DNA of 8,071 nt from JAUVXJ01 sp034430275 (GTDB lineage Bacteria > Chloroflexota > Anaerolineae > UBA7937 > B3-Chlor): the NCBI GenBank assembly GCA_034430275.1, contig DAOUEW010000151.1, positions 1-8,071 on the forward strand, given 5' to 3'. Positions 1 through 6,641 of this stretch are shown here, piece after piece. Each line of letters begins with the position of its first letter. The stretch's first letter is position 1. A program made the translations under genes and the position numbers. Below the pieces are notes generated by a model that was not told the DNA's origin, ran no database searches, and worked only from the letters and a program-made list of their open reading frames with translations.

Positions 1-2169
1 GACGGCCTCTCCTATCGCTGGAGCAGTGATAGATCCTTCGTCTACCTGCCAGGCATAGGCAGCAGCACCCCTCTCGTCCTGCGCGTTACTCTCAATGGCT
101 ACAGGCCCACCGGCGTACCTTCTCCTCTCGTACACGTGAAAGTCAACGGAACGGAGCTCTCTGCCTTCACTCCCACAGCCCAGTTCGAGAGCTACGAGTT
201 CGTCGTAGATAGAGATATCGTAGGCCTTCCCGGCAACCTGGAGATCGAGATCGACTCCGAGGTGTTCTCGCCGGCGCAGGCACCCGGCGATGGCGACCTT
301 CGAGAGTTGGGGGTTCTTCTTGACTCCGTATCGGTGGAATACCAGCACGGCGCCGAGGCCGTCATCCTTCCTCCTCCAGTCCATCTCCTCTGTCTCTGGT
401 GCGCTGTGCTGGGGAGCTTTCTACTGGCTCGCTTGTGCTGTCTGACGCGCATCGTGGGGTTTGTCACGGCGGTCCTCGTTCTGCTGATTCTTCTCGCACT
501 GGTGGTTCAGCAGCGCCTTCTGGTGGGCAGCTACTCCACGCGGCTCGTTGTGTTGCTCGTACTGGTCAACGTCGGCGTGTACGTTTTCTCATCCGTGAGA
601 CGCATGCACGGGCTACGGGCACGATTCCTCCATCCCCAGACCGCGACGTGCAAGCAACTGCTGACCCTGGTCTTGATCTTCCTCGTGGTCTTCATCACGC
701 ACTCGCTCAGCAGCGTGTGCTGCCATGCTGGTGACTCGGTCTGGTCTGTGCCCGTCGCCATGAGTTTCATTCGAGAGCACAATGCGGACGTGGACGAATA
801 CGAGCAGATAGCTGTCAGCAATGAGTACTACGGTGAGACCGTGGTGCGGAACGACAACCACTACACCATTGAGGTGATACGCGGACACGTGTATACCAAG
901 CAGCCGATTGGCGTTTCCGTCGTCGCCGTCCCGCCTCTCCTGGTAATGGACAACGTCCTGGGCCGCCTCGTCGATGTCGACCTGGACGAATACGTGAGGT
1001 ACGGGGGTTCTGGACAACTCGAACGGCTCGTCGCCTCATTCATCGTCGGTCTCACAGCGCTATTCATCTACCTGATCGCCCTTCGCTTCCTGAATCGCAG
1101 GTACTCTCTGCTGGTGGTGTTGGTCTTCGCCTTTTGCACGTCAGCATGGTCCACTGCAAGTAGGGCCCTGTGGCAGCACGGTCCGTCCATGCTCATGCTC
1201 AGCGCCACGCTCTATCTGATCCTGCTAGCCAGGCACAGACCATCGCTGGTGCAGTTTGCCGGTCTGCCGCTAGCTCTGTCCTTCATCATACGTCCCACCA
1301 ACAGCATCTCTGTCCTGGTGCTGACCCTGTACATCGCGGTTCGGTTCAGGAGGTACCTACTGAAGTACATGCTGTGGGCCGCCGCCATCGTCGTACCCTT
1401 TCTGGCGTTCAACTTCACGATCTACCACACACCGCTCTCTACCTACTATTTGCCGCAGAAGGTCGGGTCCAACCCAGCTTTGCTCGAGGCCCTGGTCGCT
1501 AATGTGGTGAGCCCAGGCCGAGGATTGCTCGTCTTCTCGCCGGTACTGCTGACCTCGGTCCTCGGGGTACTTCTGAGAATCCGACACCGAGAATGGCGAG
1601 GGCTGGACTCTGCTCTGCTGGCCATCGTGATCCTGCATTGGGTGGCCATATCCTCCTTCAGCAAGTGGTGGGCAGGGCATTCCTACGGTCCGAGGTTCTT
1701 CTGCGACGTCATTCCCTATTTCGTGTACTTCATGATTCCGGTCTTCGTCAGAGTGGCTGGTCTCAGAGGTCGAACAAAGACCCTCTGGGTCGCTCTGGTG
1801 TCGGGCCTCATCTTCATCAGTTTCTTCGTACACTACAGGGGAGCCACCAGTTGGGACACTCACGTGTGGAACGAGGAACCGGTTGGCGTCGACGACGAGC
1901 CAGCCAGGGTCTGGGATTGGGGAGACCTCCAGTTCCTGCGTGGGATAGCCATGGTCTCACCATTCGATCACACATCACAGCATCGACCAACCGGCGACGA
2001 ACAACGCCTCGCCCGGGACTGTGCCACGTCGCTAGATGGAAGTCCAGGCCGCACACGGCTCTCTCCGATCCTGCCATCAGACGCCAATCCGATGCTATCT
2101 CAGAGCCGTTCTTCCGGGCTTTGCATGAGGTGCTTGCCTCTGGGGAGTGTAGCCAGTATAATCAATTGA
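1..2169 (+). CDS. GT-C type polytopic membrane glycosyltransferase-like protein, 5'-truncated
   Basis: The frame is open from base 1, so the true start lies upstream; 722 codons are visible. Residues 1-120 (window numbering) form a soluble beta-rich region containing 'YRWSSDRSFVYLPGIG' and 'VKVNGTEL'. From about residue 125 hydrophobic helices follow, roughly ten to twelve in all, with an extracytoplasmic loop near residues 240-335 that contains 'GDSVWS', 'ADVDEY' and 'TKQPIGVSVVAVPP'. Later landmarks are 'SPGRGLLVFSP' (504-514) and 'KWWAGHSYGPRFF' (555-567). This layout fits the GT-C fold (ArnT/GT39-like) that transfers sugar from a polyprenyl-phosphate donor on the outer face of the membrane; an acidic residue in the first loop would be catalytic. 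Donor and acceptor are unknown. The core ends naturally at 'WDWGDLQFLRG' (residues 638-648). The remaining ~74 residues are hydrophilic, resemble no domain I know, and cover a promoter, so the stop at 2169 may result from a one-base frameshift. The glycosyltransferase neighbours support a surface-glycan role. Confident as a membrane GT-C-like protein, less so as an active enzyme. Confidence 0.75.
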   Translation, partial: DGLSYRWSSDRSFVYLPGIGSSTPLVLRVTLNGYRPTGVPSPLVHVKVNGTELSAFTPTAQFESYEFVVDRDIVGLPGNLEIEIDSEVFSPAQAPGDGDLRELGVLLDSVSVEYQHGAEAVILPPPVHLLCLWCAVLGSFLLARLCCLTRIVGFVTAVLVLLILLALVVQQRLLVGSYSTRLVVLLVLVNVGVYVFSSVRRMHGLRARFLHPQTATCKQLLTLVLIFLVVFITHSLSSVCCHAGDSVWSVPVAMSFIREHNADVDEYEQIAVSNEYYGETVVRNDNHYTIEVIRGHVYTKQPIGVSVVAVPPLLVMDNVLGRLVDVDLDEYVRYGGSGQLERLVASFIVGLTALFIYLIALRFLNRRYSLLVVLVFAFCTSAWSTASRALWQHGPSMLMLSATLYLILLARHRPSLVQFAGLPLALSFIIRPTNSISVLVLTLYIAVRFRRYLLKYMLWAAAIVVPFLAFNFTIYHTPLSTYYLPQKVGSNPALLEALVANVVSPGRGLLVFSPVLLTSVLGVLLRIRHREWRGLDSALLAIVILHWVAISSFSKWWAGHSYGPRFFCDVIPYFVYFMIPVFVRVAGLRGRTKTLWVALVSGLIFISFFVHYRGATSWDTHVWNEEPVGVDDEPARVWDWGDLQFLRGIAMVSPFDHTSQHRPTGDEQRLARDCATSLDGSPGRTRLSPILPSDANPMLSQSRSSGLCMRCLPLGSVASIIN
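2134..2162 (+). promoter_or_regulatory. Putative sigma70-type promoter for the glycosyltransferase operon
   Basis: A perfect TATAAT -10 box lies at 2157-2162. Exactly 17 bases upstream is TTGCCT (2134-2139), which matches the TTG core of the TTGACA -35 consensus. The expected start of transcription is about 2169-2170, giving a leader of about 65 bases before the ATG at 2235. The pair falls inside the odd C-terminal tail of the preceding ORF, which supports reading that tail as non-coding or only marginally coding. The call is by consensus match only; the host's actual sigma factor preferences are unknown. Confidence 0.5.
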
Positions 2170-2192
2170 GTCATGTACCTCCTCGCAGAGGC

Positions 2193-2217
2193 CATGCTCG
2201 AAGTGGAGGCCAGCATG
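2193..2217 (+). repeat. Short inverted repeat in the leader of the first GT4 gene
   Basis: CATGCT (2193-2198) and AGCATG (2212-2217) are perfect inverted arms of 6 bases around a 13-base loop. The right arm touches the GAGGAG Shine-Dalgarno sequence (2217-2222), so in mRNA the stem could affect ribosome access. With only 6 bp it could easily be chance, and no riboswitch consensus is recognisable. Confidence 0.2.
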
Positions 2218-2234
2218 AGGAGAACCAGAGTTCC

Positions 2235-3341
2235 ATGCGCATCGGTATCGACGCTCGCCTGGTACACTACAGCCGCGCAGGTATCGGACAGTACATCACC
2301 GGACTTGTAAGAGGGTTGAGCGAGTGCGACAAGGACAATGAGTTTGTCCTTCTACAAAGCCGTAAGGACGATTCCGTCCTGGCCGACACGCACAACTTCG
2401 TCAGGAAATCCCTCTGGACCCCGAGCCACCACCGGCTGGAGCAACTAGTTCTACCCTTTGAGATTAGCCCCCTGCGGCTGGACATCCTTCACAGCCCTGA
2501 CTTCATACCGCCCTTCCGAAGAGACTACAAGTCGGTTATCACCGTTCACGATCTGGCCTTCCTGCTCTACCCGCACTTCCTCACTGAAGAGAGCGCCCGC
2601 TACTACGGCCAGATAGACCAAGCTGTCAGACACGCAGACCACATCGTCGCGGACTCTCTCAGCACCAAACGTGACATCGTCAACTTCCTGGGTGTGCCGG
2701 AGCCCAAGATCTCTGTGATCTACGCGGCGGCCAACGCCATCTATCGCCGGGTCGAGGACCAGCGGCTCTTGACGCAGGCCCGGTCAAAGTACCAACTGGA
2801 CAAACCATACGCACTCTTCGTCAGCACCATCGAACCCAGAAAGAACCTGCCAACGCTACTCCGGGCCTTTCGGAAACTCCTCGACCACTACAAGCTGGAC
2901 GTGACGCTTGCCGTGGCAGGCCAAAGAGACTGGTTCTGCGGAGAGGTCTTCGCTGTGGCCGAAGAGCTCGAGTTGAACGACACCGTCGTCTTTCTAGGGC
3001 ACGTGCCCCTAGAGGACCTGGTCTTGCTCTACAACGCCGCTCGGATGCACGTGCACCCCTCTTTCTACGAAGGCTTCGGCCTGCCTCCGCTGGAAGCCAT
3101 GACGTGCGGCACACCTACCATTGTGGCCAACGTCTCGTCACTGCCCGAAGTGGTGGGAGACGCTGGATTGCTGGTGTCGCCGGAGCACACTGAGGGCTGG
3201 ACCGTCGCCATGTGGAGACTCCTCACCGACGACTCCTTGCATCAGGAAATGTCACAGAAGGGCCTCAAGAGAGCCAAGCTCTTCTCCTGGGAGAGGGCTG
3301 CCCGTGAGACCCTCAATCTGTACCGGCGTATGTCAGGATGA
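2235..3341 (+). CDS. GT4-family glycosyltransferase (mannosyltransferase-like)
   Basis: This 368-residue retaining glycosyltransferase has the GT-B fold and moves a sugar from a nucleotide-sugar donor to a growing glycan, probably on the cytoplasmic side of the membrane. The N-terminal domain opens with 'MRIGIDARLVHYSRAGIGQY', where the Gly-rich acceptor-side loop is clear. It carries 'HSPDFIPP' and 'VITVHDLAFLLYP', typical of WbdB/MtfB-like mannosyltransferases. The C-terminal donor domain begins near residue 190 with 'VSTIEPRKNLPTLLRAF' (Glu200, Arg202, Lys203), and the EX7E motif is intact in 'YEGFGLPPLEAM' (Glu279 and Glu287). The ATG at 2235 is chosen because the family N-terminus starts exactly there; AGGAG at 2218-2222 is a usable but distant Shine-Dalgarno sequence, and the frame upstream shows no family similarity. 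The last four bases overlap the next gene (ATGA), so the two are translationally coupled. The family is certain; the sugar specificity is not. Confidence 0.9.
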   Translation: MRIGIDARLVHYSRAGIGQYITGLVRGLSECDKDNEFVLLQSRKDDSVLADTHNFVRKSLWTPSHHRLEQLVLPFEISPLRLDILHSPDFIPPFRRDYKSVITVHDLAFLLYPHFLTEESARYYGQIDQAVRHADHIVADSLSTKRDIVNFLGVPEPKISVIYAAANAIYRRVEDQRLLTQARSKYQLDKPYALFVSTIEPRKNLPTLLRAFRKLLDHYKLDVTLAVAGQRDWFCGEVFAVAEELELNDTVVFLGHVPLEDLVLLYNAARMHVHPSFYEGFGLPPLEAMTCGTPTIVANVSSLPEVVGDAGLLVSPEHTEGWTVAMWRLLTDDSLHQEMSQKGLKRAKLFSWERAARETLNLYRRMSG

Positions 3342-4552
3342 GTCCCAAGCTTCTGTTCCTGACCCCTGACCTTCCCTACCCTCCACACCAGGGAGCCGCC
3401 ATCCGAACCTACAACCTGATCAAGAACCTGGCGCCGCGCCACGAAGTCCATCTCCTGTCCTTCGTCCAGGGAAAAGACGAAGCCGAGAGACTGGAGTCCT
3501 TGTCCCCGTACTGTGCCACTGTGGCTACTGTGCGCGCACCTTCTCGCTCAACAGTGCATCGAGCGCTCTCTGTCCTGTTCTCCTCCAGCCCAGATATGGC
3601 ACTACGCCTGCCCTCTTCCTCGTTCACAGATCAGTTACGGATTCTACTGGATCGTGAGCGCTTTGACTTCGTCCAGGTGGAAGCGATCGAGATCGCACGG
3701 TACGGACTAGCCATCAGAGAGATGAGGACTTCTTCACAGCCAAAAGTCGTGTTCGACGACATCAACGCCGAATACCTGCTCCAGCGTAGGGCCTTCGAGA
3801 CCGACATCAGGCATCCCAGCCGATGGCTGCCGGCATTCTACTCCCTCATACAGTGGCAGAAACTGCAACGCTACGAGAAGGACGCCTGCCAGCGGCTGGA
3901 GAGAACCGTCGTCGTCTCTGAAGCCGACGCCAGAGCGCTTCGCCAACTGTTGCCTGACCTTCACTGCTTCGTCGTCCCCAATGGTGTCGACAGCAGCTAT
4001 TTCCTGCCCTCGAGCCCTGAGGCAGAATCGGACACAGTGCTCGTGTTCACAGGTAAGATGGACTTCAGACCGAACATAGATGCCGTTCTCTGGCTTGTCC
4101 AGGAGGTGCTGCCTCTCATCCGTCAGGCGATCCCCGAGGCGCGGTTCAACGTCGTGGGAAGGAACCCTCACCCACGCCTACGCGCGGTCCGCGAGATACC
4201 CGGCGTGAACCTGACCGGCTACGTCAGCGACGTGAGACCCTACGTCGCCGAGGCGGCGGTCTACGTGGTTCCTCTGAGAGTCGGCGGCGGCACTCGCCTG
4301 AAGCTGATGGAGGCCATGGCCATGGGCAAGGCCATCGTCTCTACGTCATTGGGATGCGAAGGGATAGACGTCTCGCACCAGCGTGAGCTGCTCATCGCCG
4401 ACGACCCTCCCACGTTCGCTCGAGCCGTCGTAGGTCTGATGAAAGATCGCAATCGGCGCAGGAGACTACAGATCACAGCTCGTAGCGTTGCGGAGTCAGA
4501 ACACGACTGGAGCCAGATTACTCCGCTGCTGGAGCGAGTGTATGAGAGATAG
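3338..4552 (+). CDS. GT4-type glycosyltransferase with a GGGTRLKLMEAM donor-site motif
   Basis: This 404-residue GT-B glycosyltransferase is not a close copy of the preceding gene. It begins 'MSPKLLFLTPDLPYPPHQGA', the N-terminal strand and glycine loop typical of exopolysaccharide GT4 enzymes. 'DDINAEYLLQRRA' (140-152) marks the end of the N-terminal domain, and 'VSEADARAL' and 'VVPNGVDSSYF' mark the inter-domain linker. The donor domain runs from 'LVFTGKMDFRPNIDAVLWLV' (near 235-254) to 'VVPLRVGGGTRLKLMEAM'. In that last motif only the second Glu of EX7E remains (Glu325), and the first position is Gly317; this is the common pattern in the stp1/EpsH-associated type of GT4, so it does not indicate loss of activity. 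The start ATG overlaps the previous stop as ATGA, which fixes it. The 3' end overlaps the GT9 gene by 11 bases. It probably adds one sugar to the same surface glycan; donor and acceptor are unknown. Confidence 0.9.
   Translation: MSPKLLFLTPDLPYPPHQGAAIRTYNLIKNLAPRHEVHLLSFVQGKDEAERLESLSPYCATVATVRAPSRSTVHRALSVLFSSSPDMALRLPSSSFTDQLRILLDRERFDFVQVEAIEIARYGLAIREMRTSSQPKVVFDDINAEYLLQRRAFETDIRHPSRWLPAFYSLIQWQKLQRYEKDACQRLERTVVVSEADARALRQLLPDLHCFVVPNGVDSSYFLPSSPEAESDTVLVFTGKMDFRPNIDAVLWLVQEVLPLIRQAIPEARFNVVGRNPHPRLRAVREIPGVNLTGYVSDVRPYVAEAAVYVVPLRVGGGTRLKLMEAMAMGKAIVSTSLGCEGIDVSHQRELLIADDPPTFARAVVGLMKDRNRRRRLQITARSVAESEHDWSQITPLLERVYER
4531..4534 (+). promoter_or_regulatory. Ribosome binding site deciding the GT9 start
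   Basis: GGAG at 4531-4534 stands 7 bases before the ATG at 4542. It lies inside the end of the preceding GT4 gene. It favours this ATG over the in-frame TTG at 4488, which has no comparable site and would add 18 residues not expected in the family. Confidence 0.55.
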
Positions 4553-5714
4553 ACTTCGCACTCTCATGCTCCGGGCCGCGGCCCGCGCCTCCGCGCCCTT
4601 TGTTGGGTTGTCCCCCTCCGATACAGCGGGGGGCGCTCCCCGCATTCTGCTCGTGCGGCCCGATCACATCGGTGACCTGCTCTTCGCCACGCCAGCCATT
4701 CGAGCCTTGCGCCACTCCATGCCCGATGCCTTCATCGCTTGCATGGTCGGACCTTGGGCCGCCGAGATCGTACAGGACAGCCCCCACCTGGATCGAGTTC
4801 TGACTTGCCCCTTTCCTGGGTTCACGCGTCTCCCCAAGAAGCACCTGCTACAACCGTACCTGGAGGCGTGGAGCTACGCCCAGGTGCTCCGCGCAGATCG
4901 CTTCGACACCGCCGTCGTCCTTCGCTTCGATCACTGGTGGGGAGCCATGCTCTCCCACTGGGCCGGTGTTCCTCAGAGGATCGGGTACGGGCTTCCCAAC
5001 GTGGCACCGTTCCTGACACGAGCGCTACCCTACACCAGCGGCAGGCATGAGGTGCAGCAGAATCTATCTCTCGTCGAGGCCGTCGTGGGCGGTCACATCG
5101 AAGAGCCAGGCCCCCTCGAATTCGAACCATCTCCAGAAGCAGTGCGCGGCGCCCACACGCTTTTGGCACAGAATGACCAACCGCAGGGATACCTCTGCCT
5201 CCATCCAGGGTCGGGCGCGGCTGTAAAGCTCTGGCGACCCGAGGCCTTCGCGCGGGTAGGCGACACCCTTGCTCAGCGCTACGGCCTCCAGGTGATCGTC
5301 ACAGGCTCGGGCGACGAGGCCCGGTTGGTGGAGAGCATAGTCGAGTTGATGAAGACAGGTCCCATGACCATGGTGGGACAGACAACCCTCGCGCAACTTG
5401 CGGCCATCATGGGGCGGTGCAAGCTGGTCATCGGGGTGGACAGCGGCCCCATGCACCTGGCTGTGTCACAGGGCACTCCCACTATTCACCTTTTCGGCCC
5501 CGTGGACCACCACACCTTCGGTCCCTGGAGCGATCCGGAGAGCCATCTGGTACTGGTTTCCGACAAAGACTGCGTCCCATGCAACCGCCTGGACTACGCG
5601 CGACACGAACTGTTGGATCACGACTGTGTTCGCTCCATCCCGGTAGACCGCGTACTGGAGGCAGCCGATACGCTCCTCAGCGACCATAGCCACCCAGCCG
5701 TAGGGATGGTATAA
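4542..5714 (+). CDS. GT9-family (ADP-heptosyltransferase-like) glycosyltransferase
   Basis: This protein of 390 residues belongs to the inverting GT-B family that includes the LPS heptosyltransferases WaaC/WaaF/WaaQ, at a slightly greater length than usual (about 330-360). The N-terminal motif 'LLVRPDHIGDLLFATPAIRA' holds the family signature, with Asp41 and Gly44-Asp45. The donor domain has 'LCLHPGSGAAVKLW' (His221, Lys229), 'TGSGDEARL', and the hallmark 'GVDSGPMHLAVSQGTPTIHL' (Asp300-Ser-Gly-Pro-Met-His305). Near the C-terminus three cysteines, C344, C347 and C362, form a CxxC...C pattern often seen in this family. The start ATG at 4542 is chosen for its GGAG site and overlaps the upstream gene by 11 bases, so it belongs to the same operon. 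The sugar need not be heptose: many GT9 enzymes occur in bacteria without a classical LPS core. The stop codon lies within an extended -10 promoter for the next gene. Confidence 0.9.
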   Translation: MRDRLRTLMLRAAARASAPFVGLSPSDTAGGAPRILLVRPDHIGDLLFATPAIRALRHSMPDAFIACMVGPWAAEIVQDSPHLDRVLTCPFPGFTRLPKKHLLQPYLEAWSYAQVLRADRFDTAVVLRFDHWWGAMLSHWAGVPQRIGYGLPNVAPFLTRALPYTSGRHEVQQNLSLVEAVVGGHIEEPGPLEFEPSPEAVRGAHTLLAQNDQPQGYLCLHPGSGAAVKLWRPEAFARVGDTLAQRYGLQVIVTGSGDEARLVESIVELMKTGPMTMVGQTTLAQLAAIMGRCKLVIGVDSGPMHLAVSQGTPTIHLFGPVDHHTFGPWSDPESHLVLVSDKDCVPCNRLDYARHELLDHDCVRSIPVDRVLEAADTLLSDHSHPAVGMV

Positions 5715-5715
5715 T
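5707..5715 (+). promoter_or_regulatory. Extended -10 promoter overlapping the GT9 stop codon
   Basis: TGGTATAAT at 5707-5715 is a perfect extended -10 element (TGnTATAAT). No good -35 is found at 16-18 bases upstream (TAGCCA at 5687-5692 with a 17-base spacer is poor), which is acceptable for an extended -10 promoter. Transcription would begin near 5722, leaving about 24 bases before the methyltransferase ATG. The TAA at 5712-5714 that ends the GT9 gene is part of the box. The call rests on consensus match only. Confidence 0.45.
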
Positions 5716-5735
5716 CCCCCACAACCCCAAGACCC

Positions 5736-5740
5736 AGGAG
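5736..5740 (+). promoter_or_regulatory. Ribosome binding site deciding the methyltransferase start
   Basis: AGGAG at 5736-5740 is a strong Shine-Dalgarno sequence 5 bases before the ATG at 5746. The alternative GTG at 5740 shares its first G with this site and so cannot use it, which favours the ATG. Confidence 0.65.
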
Positions 5741-5745
5741 TGCGC

Positions 5746-6525
5746 ATGTCAGACCAAGTGACACCACAGCAACTGGAAGAGGATTCCCACTGGTGGTTCG
5801 CCAGCAGAACACGTGCCTTGATTGGGCTTCTCGACAGGCACGCAGCACACAATGATCGGAGGATACTGGACGTCGGATGCGGTGCCGGGAACATGATACA
5901 CCATCTCAGTCGCTATGGGACCGTGGTCGGCATTGACAACAACCCCATACCCCTGCGCATCGCGCACCAGCGGGGCTACGACGCCCGTCTCGCGCAGGCG
6001 GAGGATATGCCCTTCGAGGACAGGTCCTTCGACCTGATCACGGCACTGGACGTCATCGAGCACTGCGAAAACGACGAGCAGATCCTGCGTGAATGCTATC
6101 GCGTCTGCGCCGACGACGGACTCATAGCCATCACGGTGCCTGCCTTCCAATGGCTGTGGACCAACAACGACGTGATCAACGACCACAAACGCCGATACTC
6201 GTCTTCTGACCTGCGCGCAAAGGTTACCGAGGCTGGATTCAGGGTCAGGCGTATGACCCACAACAACTTCTTCATCTTTCCAGCCGCGGCGGCACTGCTT
6301 GTGGCCAGAAGGAGATCAGATCAAGCACCAGAGTTGGCCACGCCCTCAAAAGACGAGGACGCCTATCAGGTAGAGATGGAGCCAACCTCACCACCACTCA
6401 ACGCTCTTCTGACAGGCGTCGGCTCGCTGGAGGCCAACGTCCTACGTTTCTTCGATCTCCCGGTGGGCACGTCTCTGATATGTATTGCCCACAAGCCACC
6501 TGCTTCCTCCGAGCCATCTGTTTGA
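5746..6525 (+). CDS. Class I SAM-dependent methyltransferase (HWWF type)
   Basis: The protein has 259 residues. It transfers a methyl group from S-adenosylmethionine; the acceptor is unknown. The N-terminus has 'EEDSHWWFASRTR' (11-23), the HWWF signature of a methyltransferase group that often sits in polysaccharide or polyprenyl-sugar loci. Motif I 'ILDVGCGAGNMI' (40-51) binds SAM, 'VVGIDNN' supplies the acidic residue for the ribose hydroxyls, 'AEDMPFEDRSFDLI' is the motif II/III region, and 'ALDVIEHCEND' (Asp102, His106) is post-motif II. After 'HKRRYSSSDL' comes a C-terminal part of about 80 residues with a hydrophobic stretch ('FFIFPAAAALLVARRR'), then 'LEANVLRFFDLPVGTSL', which may serve membrane association or substrate recognition. 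The gene follows the GT9 stop by 31 bases and has its own promoter-like site and Shine-Dalgarno sequence. A role in methylating a sugar or lipid carrier of the glycan is inferred from context only. Confidence 0.88.
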   Translation: MSDQVTPQQLEEDSHWWFASRTRALIGLLDRHAAHNDRRILDVGCGAGNMIHHLSRYGTVVGIDNNPIPLRIAHQRGYDARLAQAEDMPFEDRSFDLITALDVIEHCENDEQILRECYRVCADDGLIAITVPAFQWLWTNNDVINDHKRRYSSSDLRAKVTEAGFRVRRMTHNNFFIFPAAAALLVARRRSDQAPELATPSKDEDAYQVEMEPTSPPLNALLTGVGSLEANVLRFFDLPVGTSLICIAHKPPASSEPSV

Positions 6526-6641
6526 CAACGAACTCGAGTGTGGAGAACCCTTCCTGCCTTTGACTTGTTGCCTCACCTATCGGCGGAAGCAAGTACCTAG
6601 ACAGCACACTTCGACAGAAGAAGGTGGAAAGCGAGCTCGTC
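6526..6641 (+). other. Intergenic gap before murA with no clear signal
   Basis: These 116 bases separate the methyltransferase from murA. TTGACA at 6522-6527 and TTGACT at 6560-6565 look like -35 boxes, but neither has a recognisable -10 at 15-19 bases downstream. No terminator with a T-run is seen and no small ORF is convincing. The gap suggests that murA may be transcribed separately, but the promoter is not identified. Confidence 0.4.

Larger units (their letters stand above)
1949..2234 (+). other. Probable intergenic leader region overlapped by the anomalous ORF tail
   Basis: This stretch lies between the likely natural end of the membrane protein (after 'QFLRG') and the start of the first GT4 gene. 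Read as protein in the upstream frame it gives a low-complexity, Ser/Arg/Pro-rich tail with no membrane helix, unlike the hydrophobic protein before it. It contains a promoter-like pair at 2134-2162, a short inverted repeat at 2193-2217 and the Shine-Dalgarno sequence of the next gene. A weak 7-bp hairpin with one G-T pair (2101-2107 with 2117-2123) precedes the promoter but has no T-tract, so I do not call it a terminator. No RNA gene or convincing small ORF is visible. Confidence 0.45.

Noticed and set aside
2101..2123. CAGAGCC...GGCTTTG hairpin as a terminator of the first gene
   Set aside because: Only 7 bp with one wobble pair and no T-run after it.
1593..2234. A 214-codon in-frame extension upstream of the first GT4 gene
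   Set aside because: It lies in a different frame over well-supported membrane-protein coding sequence, is rich in Arg/Ser/His with no domain, and the GT4 family N-terminus begins exactly at the ATG at 2235.
2173..2309. A short ORF in the leader of the first GT4 gene (starts MYLLAEAMLE)
   Set aside because: It overlaps the start of the real gene in another frame, has no good ribosome site, and its second half is plainly a shadow of the GT4 sequence.
6522..6565. TTGACA and TTGACT boxes before murA as a promoter
   Set aside because: No acceptable -10 hexamer at 15-19 bases downstream of either one; a lone -35 match is not enough.
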